Below, in pieces: positions 38,901 to 48,700 of a stretch of DNA of 64,000 nucleotides (within the stretch, counting starts at the first letter, position 1; every line of letters starts with the position of its first letter). Location of the stretch: contig OZ025248.1 of the NCBI GenBank assembly GCA_964019135.1, forward strand, positions 9,493,574 through 9,557,573, written 5' to 3'. The notes under the pieces are model-generated. The model was not told the origin of the DNA, ran no database searches, and was given only the letters and a program-made list of their open reading frames with translations. The position numbers and the translations under genes are program-made. The stretch is from Arenicola marina. Its lineage: Eukaryota > Annelida > Polychaeta > Arenicolidae.

Positions 38901-39379
38901 TCCGTGGTGGGGCGAGCTGATTGGTTGGTTCATGGCACTCTCCTCCATATTGGTGATGCCGGGTTATGCCATCTACCTGTTCGCCGTTACGCCGGGCACG
39001 TTGAAAGAGGTGAGCAACAAAGCCATCCATCACATTCACACCATAGTTTATGCTGCCGTTGACTGCTCTTCTGGAGAGTAGGACACTTAAACGATTAGAT
39101 TTTTTAATGATTTGACTGTGAAACGTTGTTATTATGCGAAAGAGAGCGAACGAAGTATTCCAGTGCGGTTGTCGCAATTGACAGTGATTTAATTATCCAG
39201 TATATCTTCAAAATGTGTGACATCTGGCTTAACATGGCCACCGTTGTCATTATTTCTGAACACGTCTTTGCTTGCAGCGAGCCCGGAAGTTATTCCGTCC
39301 TGAAATAGATGAGCCGATCAAGCGCCACCAGAAGGCATATATCCAGTCGGGGGATATCAGCGACATGACGGCAGTATAA
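29842..39379 (+). CDS. SLC6A1-like: SLC6 family Na+/Cl- dependent transporter, GABA-transporter-like (5' end missing)
   Basis: Plasma-membrane symporter that would couple Na+ and Cl- gradients to uptake of GABA or a related amino acid. Twelve exons join in frame: 29842-29973, 30471-30798, 31119-31251, 31852-31986, 32660-32763, 34051-34175, 34684-34796, 35098-35229, 37759-37861, 38295-38395, 38842-39009, 39278-39379. All introns are GT-AG and every phase matches, giving 557 residues before TAA. They encode helices 2-12, a long glycosylated second extracellular loop and a short cytoplasmic tail. Family marks are SLGQY after TM2, IFFSYG in TM6, NSGTS in TM7, GLDSQF in TM8 and YGVNRFYDD before TM11. 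By memory the text is closest to vertebrate GAT1 (SLC6A1), but betaine, taurine or creatine transport cannot be excluded because TM1 substrate residues are absent. Family members have about 600 residues, so 50-70 are missing. I found no exon with the TM1 signature upstream; it is either beyond the left edge or unrecognised. Confidence 0.93.
30471..30798 (+). CDS. SLC6A1-like: SLC6 transporter exon, TM3 and large extracellular loop 2
   Basis: Begins with the family's GVGYA and encodes TM3 ([18 protein letters not shown]). The following loop has the conserved disulphide cysteines ([10 protein letters not shown]) and candidate N-glycosylation sites NGS, NIS, NMS and NFT. The loop is Ser/Thr-rich and looks longer than in GAT1. 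The donor is GTAAGT, phase 2. Confidence 0.93.
31119..31251 (+). CDS. SLC6A1-like: SLC6 transporter exon, TM4
   Basis: Acceptor TTCCAG. It completes FWER, then reads [20 protein letters not shown], which is helix 4, and ends after KGVRWTGK at donor GTCAGA in phase 0. Strong family match. Confidence 0.92.
31852..31986 (+). CDS. SLC6A1-like: SLC6 transporter exon, TM5
   Basis: Acceptor CCTCAG. It encodes [19 protein letters not shown], helix 5 with the conserved RGVTLPGA turn, and then the [10 protein letters not shown] extracellular segment. The donor is GTTATT (weak), phase 0. Confidence 0.92.
32660..32763 (+). CDS. SLC6A1-like: SLC6 transporter exon, TM6
   Basis: Reads [17 protein letters not shown] then GSYNPYHNN. 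This is the unwound helix 6 that lines the ion and substrate site. The donor is GTGAGT, phase 2. Confidence 0.93.
34051..34175 (+). CDS. SLC6A1-like: SLC6 transporter exon, TM7
   Basis: A T-rich tract and TTTTAG precede it. It reads [20 protein letters not shown], helix 7, with the Asn and Ser that take part in Na1 and chloride binding in the family. Donor GTCAGT, phase 1. Confidence 0.93.
34684..34796 (+). CDS. SLC6A1-like: SLC6 transporter exon, extracellular loop 4 and TM8
   Basis: Reads [20 protein letters not shown] then helix 8 ending GLDSQ. The Asp-Ser pair of GLDSQF is the family's Na2 site. Donor GTAAGT, phase 0. Confidence 0.93.
35098..35229 (+). CDS. SLC6A1-like: SLC6 transporter exon, TM9
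   Basis: Starts [16 protein letters not shown] and continues into helix 9 ([20 protein letters not shown]). Phase 0 at both ends, donor GTCAGT. The intron that follows is the longest of the gene, at about 2.5 kb. Confidence 0.93.
35230..37758 (+). other. Longest SLC6 intron
   Basis: No exon seen. It holds a pyrimidine-rich or C-rich block (36110-36800), a poly-G run at 37560 and open antisense frames at 36785-37241 that lack a recognisable domain. Confidence 0.6.
37759..37861 (+). CDS. SLC6A1-like: SLC6 transporter exon, TM10
   Basis: Reads [17 protein letters not shown] then [15 protein letters not shown], helix 10. Acceptor TCTTCAG, donor GTGAGA, phase 1 at the end. Confidence 0.92.
38295..38395 (+). 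CDS. SLC6A1-like: SLC6 transporter exon, TM11
   Basis: Reads [14 protein letters not shown] then [15 protein letters not shown], helix 11. Acceptor CTTTAG, donor GTAAGT, phase 0 at the end. Confidence 0.92.
38842..39009 (+). CDS. SLC6A1-like: SLC6 transporter exon, TM12
   Basis: Starts GVFFFS, then [17 protein letters not shown] and the rest of helix 12 (MPGYAIYLF). Donor GTGAGC, phase 0. Confidence 0.92.
39278..39379 (+). CDS. SLC6A1-like: SLC6 transporter last coding exon, C-terminal tail
   Basis: Acceptor TTGCAG. It encodes a 33-residue basic cytoplasmic tail ([16 protein letters not shown]...) ending SDMTAV and TAA. The C-terminus is TAV; it does not clearly match the PDZ-ligand ends of some vertebrate relatives. 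Confidence 0.9.
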   Translation, partial: RARKLFRPEIDEPIKRHQKAYIQSGDISDMTAV

Positions 39380-39534
39380 GAGAACCTGTCCTGCTGATCA
39401 CGTGGTCAATGATTCAATCCGCATGGCGAATGGATGCCTGACAGTATTATGCCGACTTACCGCCAGAATTTCTGCGCATTACCCATATCAGAAACACCTG
39501 GGTAATACAACTGCGGTCTGCGACTGTTACAAGC

Positions 39535-39540
39535 ATTAAA
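39535..39540 (+). terminator. Possible polyadenylation signal of the SLC6 gene (ATTAAA)
   Basis: ATTAAA lies about 155 nt after the transporter stop. Later candidates are AATAAA at 41915-41920 and near 42591. Sequence alone cannot say which is used. Confidence 0.25.
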
Positions 39541-42500
39541 GTCACGCACATTACCGTTTACCTGTCGCGAGAATTGGTGTGTCACGCACGGACTTCCGGC
39601 CGAAGATGGCGGAATACTTCAAGGCGTGAAGAACTTGTGAGAACGTGAAGATTGTGTCCTCTGCAATATTTCAAGGTCGTATTTGTTGTGTTTTTGTAAA
39701 TTGAAAGCATAAATACTTGTTTATCGAACGGTATAATGGATGCTATATGGTTAGTTGTAGTTTTCATACAGATATTTTGTCGGTAGCGCAGGTCTTCAGT
39801 ATCAACAGGTATAAATCATTACTGGGAGCTGTTCGTTCGTAAGGTGAATTTTACATCGAGTGAAATATGAAAACACCAATCTGAAGGAACGACGATCGCT
39901 GAAGTGTGAAGGTTGCAAGTATTAGCATGCCTGGCTGATTGACAGGTCGGCCAAGTATTCGGATCTTAAGAGTTTACAACAAGACATTTCTTCGAAAGGT
40001 GTATGTCTTCGAAATACTTTGACGATGACCCACGTTCATCTACTATGTCAGCCATCTCTGAAAATAACAGCGATCATTTTTTGGTCATTGTCATCGCGTA
40101 GGGAGCATAGAAACGATTTACGGCCTGGTGGTGTGTCTATTATCAATACCTTGGTGTTCTCACCTACTGCATGGTGGTTACTCGTTTCCGCTTCATAGAT
40201 TTTGCCTGAAATTGGTCTATTCAGAGATCGATGTCCCCGGCATGTGTATCCACCTACTACCATGGTCTATCTATCTCTGGATGGTATTCCTACTTAACGA
40301 CTGTGGGGACAGAATTGAAACATCTAAGACGACTCAGGTGAACATATCGCTCTGTCCAGTCCTAAAGCTATTGCAATAATATCGTCAACATGTAACTGTT
40401 AAAGTTAAATCAAGTTAAAGCTTCAAAGCCATGCCAAAATAGGTATACTGATTAACCTTGACGATCCGATAAAAAGTGGACGACGGTAGACCGTAGGCAC
40501 GTTTTTTGGCATAATCATTGTACGAGACATGACATCTTGATTTTAATGCTAACTGTATAAATCTTTAGCTTAAATATAACCCCAGAAGCCTTGTTAATAT
40601 CGATTGATGTGCAAGGCCAAACGGATTTTATCTTTGGCAGCCTAGTTTAATGTTGTCATATCATCTTTGTTACAGGCTGTCCGTCTATAGATTGTGGTCA
40701 GTCACTGAAATATACCTGACTTTTAGTCATGGTAGCAATATGTAATGATCAAACGTATCTGTTTGTATGTATACATGTAAATTGTTGTTATCTATATATC
40801 ATGTTATGACATTTGTTAACCACAACAGATCGAGCATAGAAAATAGTGTTAGTGTGTTTTCGAATCCGTTAAGTTGTTTCCGGTTTTTAGCGTACCTCGC
40901 AAAAATGCTGATCACAGGACGAAGGTCTGCCAGATGCTTGAAATGCTCCCATGTTATTTGTGTTTTGTTTCTGCGGGGGAGTTGGGGGGGGGGGGGGTGA
41001 AAGTGTGAAATTTTACAAACCATGAAGAAATAATCAAAGAGAAATGGGTAGTTATTATACACATATATATAACGTAGCTATTTGTAATTATTCTAAGATG
41101 TACCCCTTGATATGACAGGCACGCACAACTTGAACGCAGGGTAATAACATCGGGGGGTTGTCATTTAGTGGATGTAACTGGGGTCAGGATTATTTGTGGG
41201 AACTGGGAGTTTGTTAAAACACGACTATGTTCGGGGCCAAGTCCTGGGATCGATGGCGCAACCAAAGTCGATCCCTTTGAATGTAAAAAAATATATAAAT
41301 GACACTATTGCATTACGTACTAAAATATAAGTACTCACTATCCAAATTGTTTTCATAATATATGTACAGTAGGGTTGTGTACATTGGTGTTGTAGATAAA
41401 TATTACATATTTGTGTGTGGCTAGATACAATATTGTATTCTTGTATACTTTTTGGCCTTCGAGTATAGTTGGCGAACATAGCAAGCGGTATTTCAATGCG
41501 TTACAATTACAAACCTGAAGAAAGTACAGTGTAGCCTAATCAACAAAACAATGAATGAAAAAAAAGAGACTGCAAATGACACAAAAAACGGTAAAACCAC
41601 ATCCACCAGGATATGGATATGATTGCATCGGGGAAAACTTATCTTCCAATGTCGCCGAGATAGACTCGCGAAACGGTCAAAAGACATGTGGAATTTCACC
41701 ATGACCATCCGTTACCATACCACAAAAGGCTACTGACAACTGCTATTTGCTCGGACGCCTGTGACTGTAGCTGTCAACAGGCAAACCGGAGGTTAGGCCT
41801 GGTCTCTTTTACATATACTGTAATAACTTGGCGTAGCACAGTATTGACCTTTCAGATGCCGGGTACAGGTTTGTGTTATATGAAGTTCCAAGATGTGTTC
41901 ACTATCGTGTAGTAAATAAACTTTAAAATAGAATACAATCTGCACGATCGATCACTGCATTGCTGATTAATATTGGTTTCGCGAAACCCAACGAGTTGCT
42001 TAAGGATCTTTCGGAAATGAATCGAAACTCGCGCTTTGGTTTGCTTAGAACTAAATAAAACCGCGCTAGGCTATATTGTTTTTTCATGACTACCTTGATA
42101 TTATGCGATGTTCTTTGAAATAGCATGTGCCCAGATTTTGTACTACCGTGGGTTATTGTAGTAGCCAGCCAACGGTCTGTCGGCGAATGAAGTTGGTATT
42201 ATGCCTTATTAGATCCTTATGCATTCAACATTTCTCTACGTGTTAATATAAAAAGGCTAACTATTTAGTCACAAAACCAAAAGGGAAATTGCATAATAGG
42301 CCTATCTAGAAATTATACTGTGCTTTTAATCTTGTGATTTGACCTGTAGCGATACAATGGACATAAGGAACAATAATTGATAGTTGTAGCAGTAACTGTT
42401 CTGCCTACCAGTGTTGACGAAAACGTGGGACTTGGGTTTCAGATCGATCCTCTAGCCCATTGCTTACAAAATATTATATTCACATTGTTTAATGTCGTAC

Positions 42501-43054
42501 AAGAGTCCACGTCATGCGATACCATGGCAACAAGACGCTGACTTGCCAACGAGGCAAAACTTATCGTAACCATCTTTGTATGTTATTATGGAATAAAGAA
42601 AATGTTTTATACCATGGAACATTCGTGTCCGAAGTGATTATTATTGACTGGGCGTGGGAATAGCTGGCTAGTATGCGAAGTATATGAGGGTGTTGCTCTC
42701 AAACTGATAACTGGAAGCGGGCCGGGCTAGATGCACCCAAAACACATCACGAGGGTGGGCCAGCGGGGTGGCGGGGGGGGGGGCGTTCAATTCAGATCAT
42801 AACCCTATCCAGTGAGCAACTCCATGCCACCGTATGGCAACAGACCACGACTGTCGCACACCTAGACCTACTCGCAAATGCCTCACAGACACCCCCAGAA
42901 ATGTTAAATGTTTTTAGTAATAGTAACACGAGATTGCGTCACCCGTAGGGTGAGAACAACGTAAAATGTAAAATCCGGATTATGTCTTCGGCCCACCACA
43001 ATGACCTTGACCTTAACAATTGACTTGACTGTGACTTTATTTGTGACACATTGG

Positions 43055-43150
43055 GCCCTCAGATCCAGATTTGACACCTTAGATCCAGATTGACCCCTCA
43101 GATATATATTTGATACCTCATATCCACATTGACCCTTCAGATCCGGCAGC
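43055..43150. repeat. ~30-bp degenerate tandem repeat
   Basis: Three to four copies of CCTCAGATCCAGATTTGACA with changes, intergenic. Confidence 0.5.
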
Positions 43151-44960
43151 TCTAAAAGTGTCGCTATAGTGAGCATCCTCTCAATTGTTGGCCCCATCCC
43201 AAAAGTAAAAGTCACTCTTTAGTTTCGCCCCCAGGCTCAACGATCTCGCTCGGTGGACAGCTAAAACCAAACTGCCCGTTTATTTAGTTTCGGTCTAAAT
43301 TTCTAGTTTCTACATCCCTACCATGCACATTTTCATTGCAACCAACTGAATCATCCCACCACCCCAGCTTCAACCACCCCTCCCCCGCCCGCCCCCACAA
43401 CAGTATGCCTACACTGGCACCGCGGTCACTGGCACCGCTCGCGACAGTGAAGAGCCTCGCTGTAATGTTGTTATGATACGATTAACGAGCCGCGCTGTGT
43501 TGACATCTTGATAAGCCATGTGACGAGTCCCCGGCGACACATCATTGATGTCTGCCAGCTGTTTTAATAGTTAATAGCTCGTAGGGTCCTATGTTAAAGT
43601 TTAGCAATTTTTTGCAGACAAACTACTTAGGCGATTTGCAAAATTCAAAGACGTGATACAAGTTACCTACGGGCTCAATACGTGACATAATGTACAGCGT
43701 CATTAAATGAAAACTGTGAACGTTATAGCGACTTTCCCGATTTTTGGTCCTATCTACCAATGGTTAAGGAACAAACAAACAAAATCCTGTGTCCTTGAAA
43801 AAGTCATACGCCAACTGCCGGATCAAGGTGGGATGCCCAGGACTTCTGGATCCTGCACCCGCTGTGGAGACCTGGATTGGTTTCTGAAAGCAATCAGAGT
43901 GCCACCAGAACTGTTACAGCAAAACTATTTATCATAACGGCATCTTGTAGTACGTTATTGAGGAAGCATCGTTCCGCCATTGGAGACGTGGTATAAACTT
44001 CAGCACCTTTATCCCCATAACACAACGCCGAGATGTTTCATAAACACGGCTAGACTTTGAACACGCATAGAAAATGAACGGCACAATTAATAAAGTTCAC
44101 GACACTCATTTAAGATTATTTCGATGTCTTTATTTCCACTCCAACAGAATGTTATCCATACATGAAAGCCATTATACTATATTTTTGAAACGCTTCTTTT
44201 ACGCCCAATGTACAGGAGTTTCTCTCACAGAGTTGGTGCTTACATCTTCTTTGGTACTAAACGAGTTGGTATATTTTTTGGTATAACGAGACACTTGGCA
44301 CACGGTAAAATGGCAATAGTTCAGTTCATACAAGTGCTTTCTATAAAATCGATAATTTCATAATAAAAATATTAAAAAAATGTTCGCACAGTTTGGTTTC
44401 TCCAAGGCACTTTAAAAAAACTGGACTCGCGACGTTGTATCGATCGACATATTTACACAGGAATAACTGGTTAAAGGGATACAGCGAAACACACACACAC
44501 AATTTTGTACTGTATATAACAAGCATAGTACATATTTGATGGTATTGATAGTGATGATATTTTGGTGATCTCTGACTTTATGACACATTATATCAGATCC
44601 AGGCAGATTTCGGGAAGAAGGGTCGCCGGAAACATTAACAGCCGGCGACTGGCATATAAATATCAGATATGGCCTTCCATAAATAAGATACACAAACAAA
44701 TAACGCACGTTTTGGTGGTTCTATGATTCGTCGCCTGAGAACACTTCCCGTACTATTTAAGCTGCTTTACAAAAATAGAGTATTATGCGGCATTAAGACT
44801 TGTCTAATATGACATACTTCCCAATACAATTCGGGGCCTCATTTAGTTTGTCACGTTGTCTCTACGGAAAACATAATACTCCACAGCAGATCCAACAATA
44901 TGACTAAGATACGGTTGAGGCACCATAATATGGCGACTAATGGGTATCATGGCAAACACG

Positions 44961-44966
44961 TTTATT
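44961..44966 (-). terminator. Candidate polyadenylation signal of the WD-repeat gene (AATAAA)
   Basis: AATAAA on the - strand about 550 nt after the stop. If used, the 17-bp minisatellite at 45056-45410 lies in the 3' UTR. Confidence 0.4.
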
Positions 44967-45055
44967 TCTGATTCAGAGGCTTGACACTTGGTTACTAAAA
45001 CAAAGACTTAACCTTCGACACTTATAACCCTTGATGACTGGCTATCCCAGATAAT

Positions 45056-45410
45056 TGATGACCCCAGGTAATTGGTGACCCTAGGTAATTGGTGACCCCA
45101 GGTAATTGGTGACCCCAGATAATTGGTGACCCCAGGTAATTGGTGACCCCAGGTAATTGGTGACCCCAGGTAATTGGTGACCCCAGGTAATTGGTGACCC
45201 AAGGTAATTGGTAACCCCAGGTAATTGGTGACCCCAGATAATTGGTGACCCCAGGTAATTGGTGACCCCAGGTAATTGGTGACCCAAGGTAATTGGTGAC
45301 CCCAGGTAATTGGTGACCCCAGGTAATTGGTGACCCCAGGTAATTGGTGACCCCAGGTAATTGGTGACCCCAGGTAATTGGTAACCCCAGGTAATTGGCG
45401 ACCCCCGGCC
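45056..45410. repeat. 17-bp minisatellite, about 21 copies
   Basis: Unit GTAATTGGTGACCCCAG with few changes (ATAATTGG, CCCAAGG). It starts about 105 nt past the stop of the WD-repeat gene, and a poly-C run (45479-45498) lies between them. It is probably in that gene's 3' UTR. Confidence 0.95.
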
Positions 45411-45514
45411 TCCATTCGATATGTAGCAGCAGATTATTTCATACCTTGCCGCCAAACACCAGGAATACAATCTCAAGCACCCCCCCCCCCCCCCCCCAAC
45501 ATCCCTCGTCCGGA

Positions 45515-45716
45515 TCAAGCCACGTGCTGCGTCGCCAGAGGCCACTTGTTGGGATCCAAAACGGGCGTCCCGTGGTGCATCCTGGGAGGGCGGGGCGGTC
45601 CGGCCAGCCAGCGGTCGCTCCACGCCGGGAACCGCTCCGGGATCAGCTGCTCCTCGAGTGGCGTCGGGATTATGGGATGGGGAGCGTCCTGCGCCTCCCG
45701 CAAGAGGATGTAGCGT
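45515..45716 (-). CDS. WD-repeat gene last coding exon
   Basis: Acceptor GATTCCAG. It reads RYILLREAQDAPHPIIPTPL, EEQLIPERFPAWSDRWLAG and HHGTPVLDPNKWPLATQHVA, then TGA. It looks folded and conserved, unlike the preceding exons. Phase 2 matches exon 23 across the minisatellite intron. Confidence 0.82.
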
Positions 45717-48700
45717 CTGGAATCAACCATGTAATTATATAAATATAATTATAAGCTTATATATAGCTGATAACACATGTTGCTTTGTAAACAACAGGGA
45801 AACAGGCCCCTGGGGCGCGGTAAGATGGGTGGATACAGACCCCCTGGGGCGCGGTGAGAGGGGTGGATACAGACCCCCAGGGGCGCGGTGAGATGGGTGG
45901 ATACAGACCCCCTTGGGCGCGGTGAGATGGGTGGATACAGACCCCCTGGGGCGGGGTGAGACGGGCGGATACAGACCCCCAGGGGCGCGTTGAGACGGGT
46001 GCATACAGACCCCCTGGGGCGCGGTGGGACGGGTGCATACAGACCACCAGGGGCGCGGTGAGACGGGTGGATACAGACCCCCAGGGGCGCGGTGAGACGG
46101 GTGGATACAGACCCCCTGGGGCGCGGTGAGACGGGTGGATACAGACCCCCTGGGGCGTGGTGAGACGGGTGGATACAGACCCCCCTGGGGCGCGGTGAGA
46201 CGGGTGGATACAGACCCCCAGGGGCGCGGTGAGACGGGTGGATACAGACCCCCTGGGGCGCGGTGAGACGGGTTGATAAAGACCCCCAGGGGCGCGGTGA
46301 GACGGGTGGATACAGACCCCCTGGGGCGCGGTGAGACGGGTGTATACAGACCCCAGGGGCGCGGTGAGATGGGTGGATACAGACCCCCAGGGGCGCGGTG
46401 AGACGGGTGGATACAGACCCCCAGGGGCGCGGTGAGACGGGTGGATACAGACCCCCTGGGGCGCGGTGAGACGGGTGGATACAGACCCCCTGGGGCGTGG
46501 TGAGACGGGTGGATACAGACCCCCCTGGGGCGCGGTGAGACGGGTTGATACAGACCCCCAGGGGCGCGGTGAGACGGGTGGATACAGACCCCTTGGGGCG
46601 CGGTGAGATGGGTGGATACAGACCCCCTGGGGCGCGGTGAGATGGGTGGATACAGACCCCCTGGGGCGCGGTGAGACGGGTGTATACAGACCCCAGGGGC
46701 GCGGTGAGATGGGTGGATACAGACCCCCAGGGGCGCGGTGAGACGGGTGGATACAGACCCCCAGGGGCGCGGTGAGACGGGTGGATACAGACCCCCTGGG
46801 GCGCGGTGAGACGGGTGGATACAGACCCCCTGGGGCGTGGTGAGACGGGTGGATACAGACCCCCCTGGGGCGCGGTGAGACGGGTTGATACAGACCCCCA
46901 GGGGCGCGGTGAGACGGGTGGATACAGACCCCTTGGGGCGCGGTGAGATGGGTGGATACAGACCCCCTGGGGCGCGGTGAGATGGGTGGATACAGACCCC
47001 CTGGGGCGCGGTGAGAGGCTGTATACAGACCCCCTGGGGCGCGGTGAGAGGGTGTATACAGATCCCCTGGGGCGCGGTGAGAGGGTGTATACAGACCCCC
47101 AGGGGCGCGGTGAGACGGGTGGATACAGACCCCCAGGGGCGCGGTGAGATGGGTGGATACAGACCACCAGGGGCGCGGTGAGACGGGTGGATACAGACCC
47201 CAGGGGCGCGGTGAGATGGGTGGATACAGACCCACAGGGGCGCGGTGAGACGGGTGGATACAGACCCCCAGGGGCGCGGTGAGACGGGTGGATACAGACC
47301 CCCTGGGGCGCGGTGAGACGGGTGGATACAGACCCCCTGGGGCGTGGTGAGACGGGTGGATACAGACCCCCCTGGGGCGCGGTGAGACGGGTTGATACAG
47401 ACCCCCAGGGGCGCGGTGAGACGGGTGGATACAGACCCCTTGGGGCGCGGTGAGATGGGTGGATACAGACCCCCTGGGGCGCGGTGAGATGGGTGGATAC
47501 AGACCCCCTGGGGCGCGGTGAGAGGGTGTATACAGACCCCCTGGGGCGCGGTGAGAGGGTGTATACAGACCCCCTGGGGCGCGGTGAGAGGGTGTATACA
47601 GACCCCCAGGGGCGCAGTGAGACGGGTGGATACAGACCCCCAGGGGCGCGGTGAGATGGGTGGATACAGACCACCAGGGGCGCGGTGAGACGGGTGGATA
47701 CAGACCCACTGGGGCGCGGTGAGACGGGTGGATACAGACCCCCCTGGGGCGCGGTGAGACGGGTGGATACAGACCCCCTGGGGCGCGGTGAGACGGGTGG
47801 ATACAGACCCCCAGGGGCGCGGTGAGACGGGTGGATACAGACCCCCTGGGGCGCGGTGAGATGGGTGGATACAGACCCCCTGGGGCGCGGTGAGACGGGT
47901 GTATACAGACCCCAGGGGCGCGGTGAGATGGGTGGATACAGACCCCTGGGGCGCGGTGAGACGGGTGGATACAGACCCCCTGGGGCGCGGTGAGACGGGT
48001 GGATACAGACCTCCAGGGGCGCGGTGAGACGGGTGGATACAGACCCCCTGGAGCGGGGTGAGACGGGTGGATACAGACCCCCTGGGGCGCGGTGAGACGG
48101 GTGGATACAGACCCACTGGGGCGCGGTGAGACGGGTGGATACAGAATCCCTGGGGCGCGGTGAGACGGGTGGATACAGACCTCCAGGGGCGCGGTGAGAC
48201 GGGTGGATACAGACCCCCAGGGGCGCGGTGAGACGGGTGGATACAGACCCCTGGGGCGCGGTGAAACGGGTGGATACAGACCCCCTGGGGCGCGGTGAGA
48301 CGGGTGCATACAGACCCCCTGAGGCGCGGTAAGAGGGGTGGATACAGACCACCAGGGGCGGGGTGAGACGGGTGCATACAGACCCCCTGGGGCGCGGTGA
48401 GACGGGTGCATACAGACCCCCTGGGGCGCGGTGAGACGGGTCGATACAGACCCCCTGGGGTGCGGTGAGACGGGTGGATACAGACCCCCTGGGGCGCGGT
48501 GAGACGGGTGCATACAGACCCCCTGGGGCGCGGTGAGACGGGTGCATACAGACCCCCTGGGGCGCGGTGAGACGGGTGGATACAGACCCCCTGGGGCGCG
48601 GTGAGACGGGTGTATACAGACTCCCTGGGGCGCGGTGAGACGGGTGGATACAGACCCCCTGGGGCGCGGTGAGACGGGTGGATACAGACCCCCAGGGGCG

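Larger units (their letters stand above)
39380..45055. other. Intergenic stretch between the convergent SLC6 and WD-repeat genes
   Basis: The two genes point toward each other here. The stretch holds probable 3' UTR sequence at both ends, a poly-G run at 40985, the small repeat at 43055-43150 and AT-rich unique sequence. A 76-codon frame at 43707 with a CTRCGD segment was noted but cannot be assigned. Confidence 0.5.

Noticed and set aside
43707..43937. 76-codon frame with CTRCGDLDWF
   Set aside because: It could be a fragment of a gene or transposon, but one Cys pair and no splice sites are not enough.
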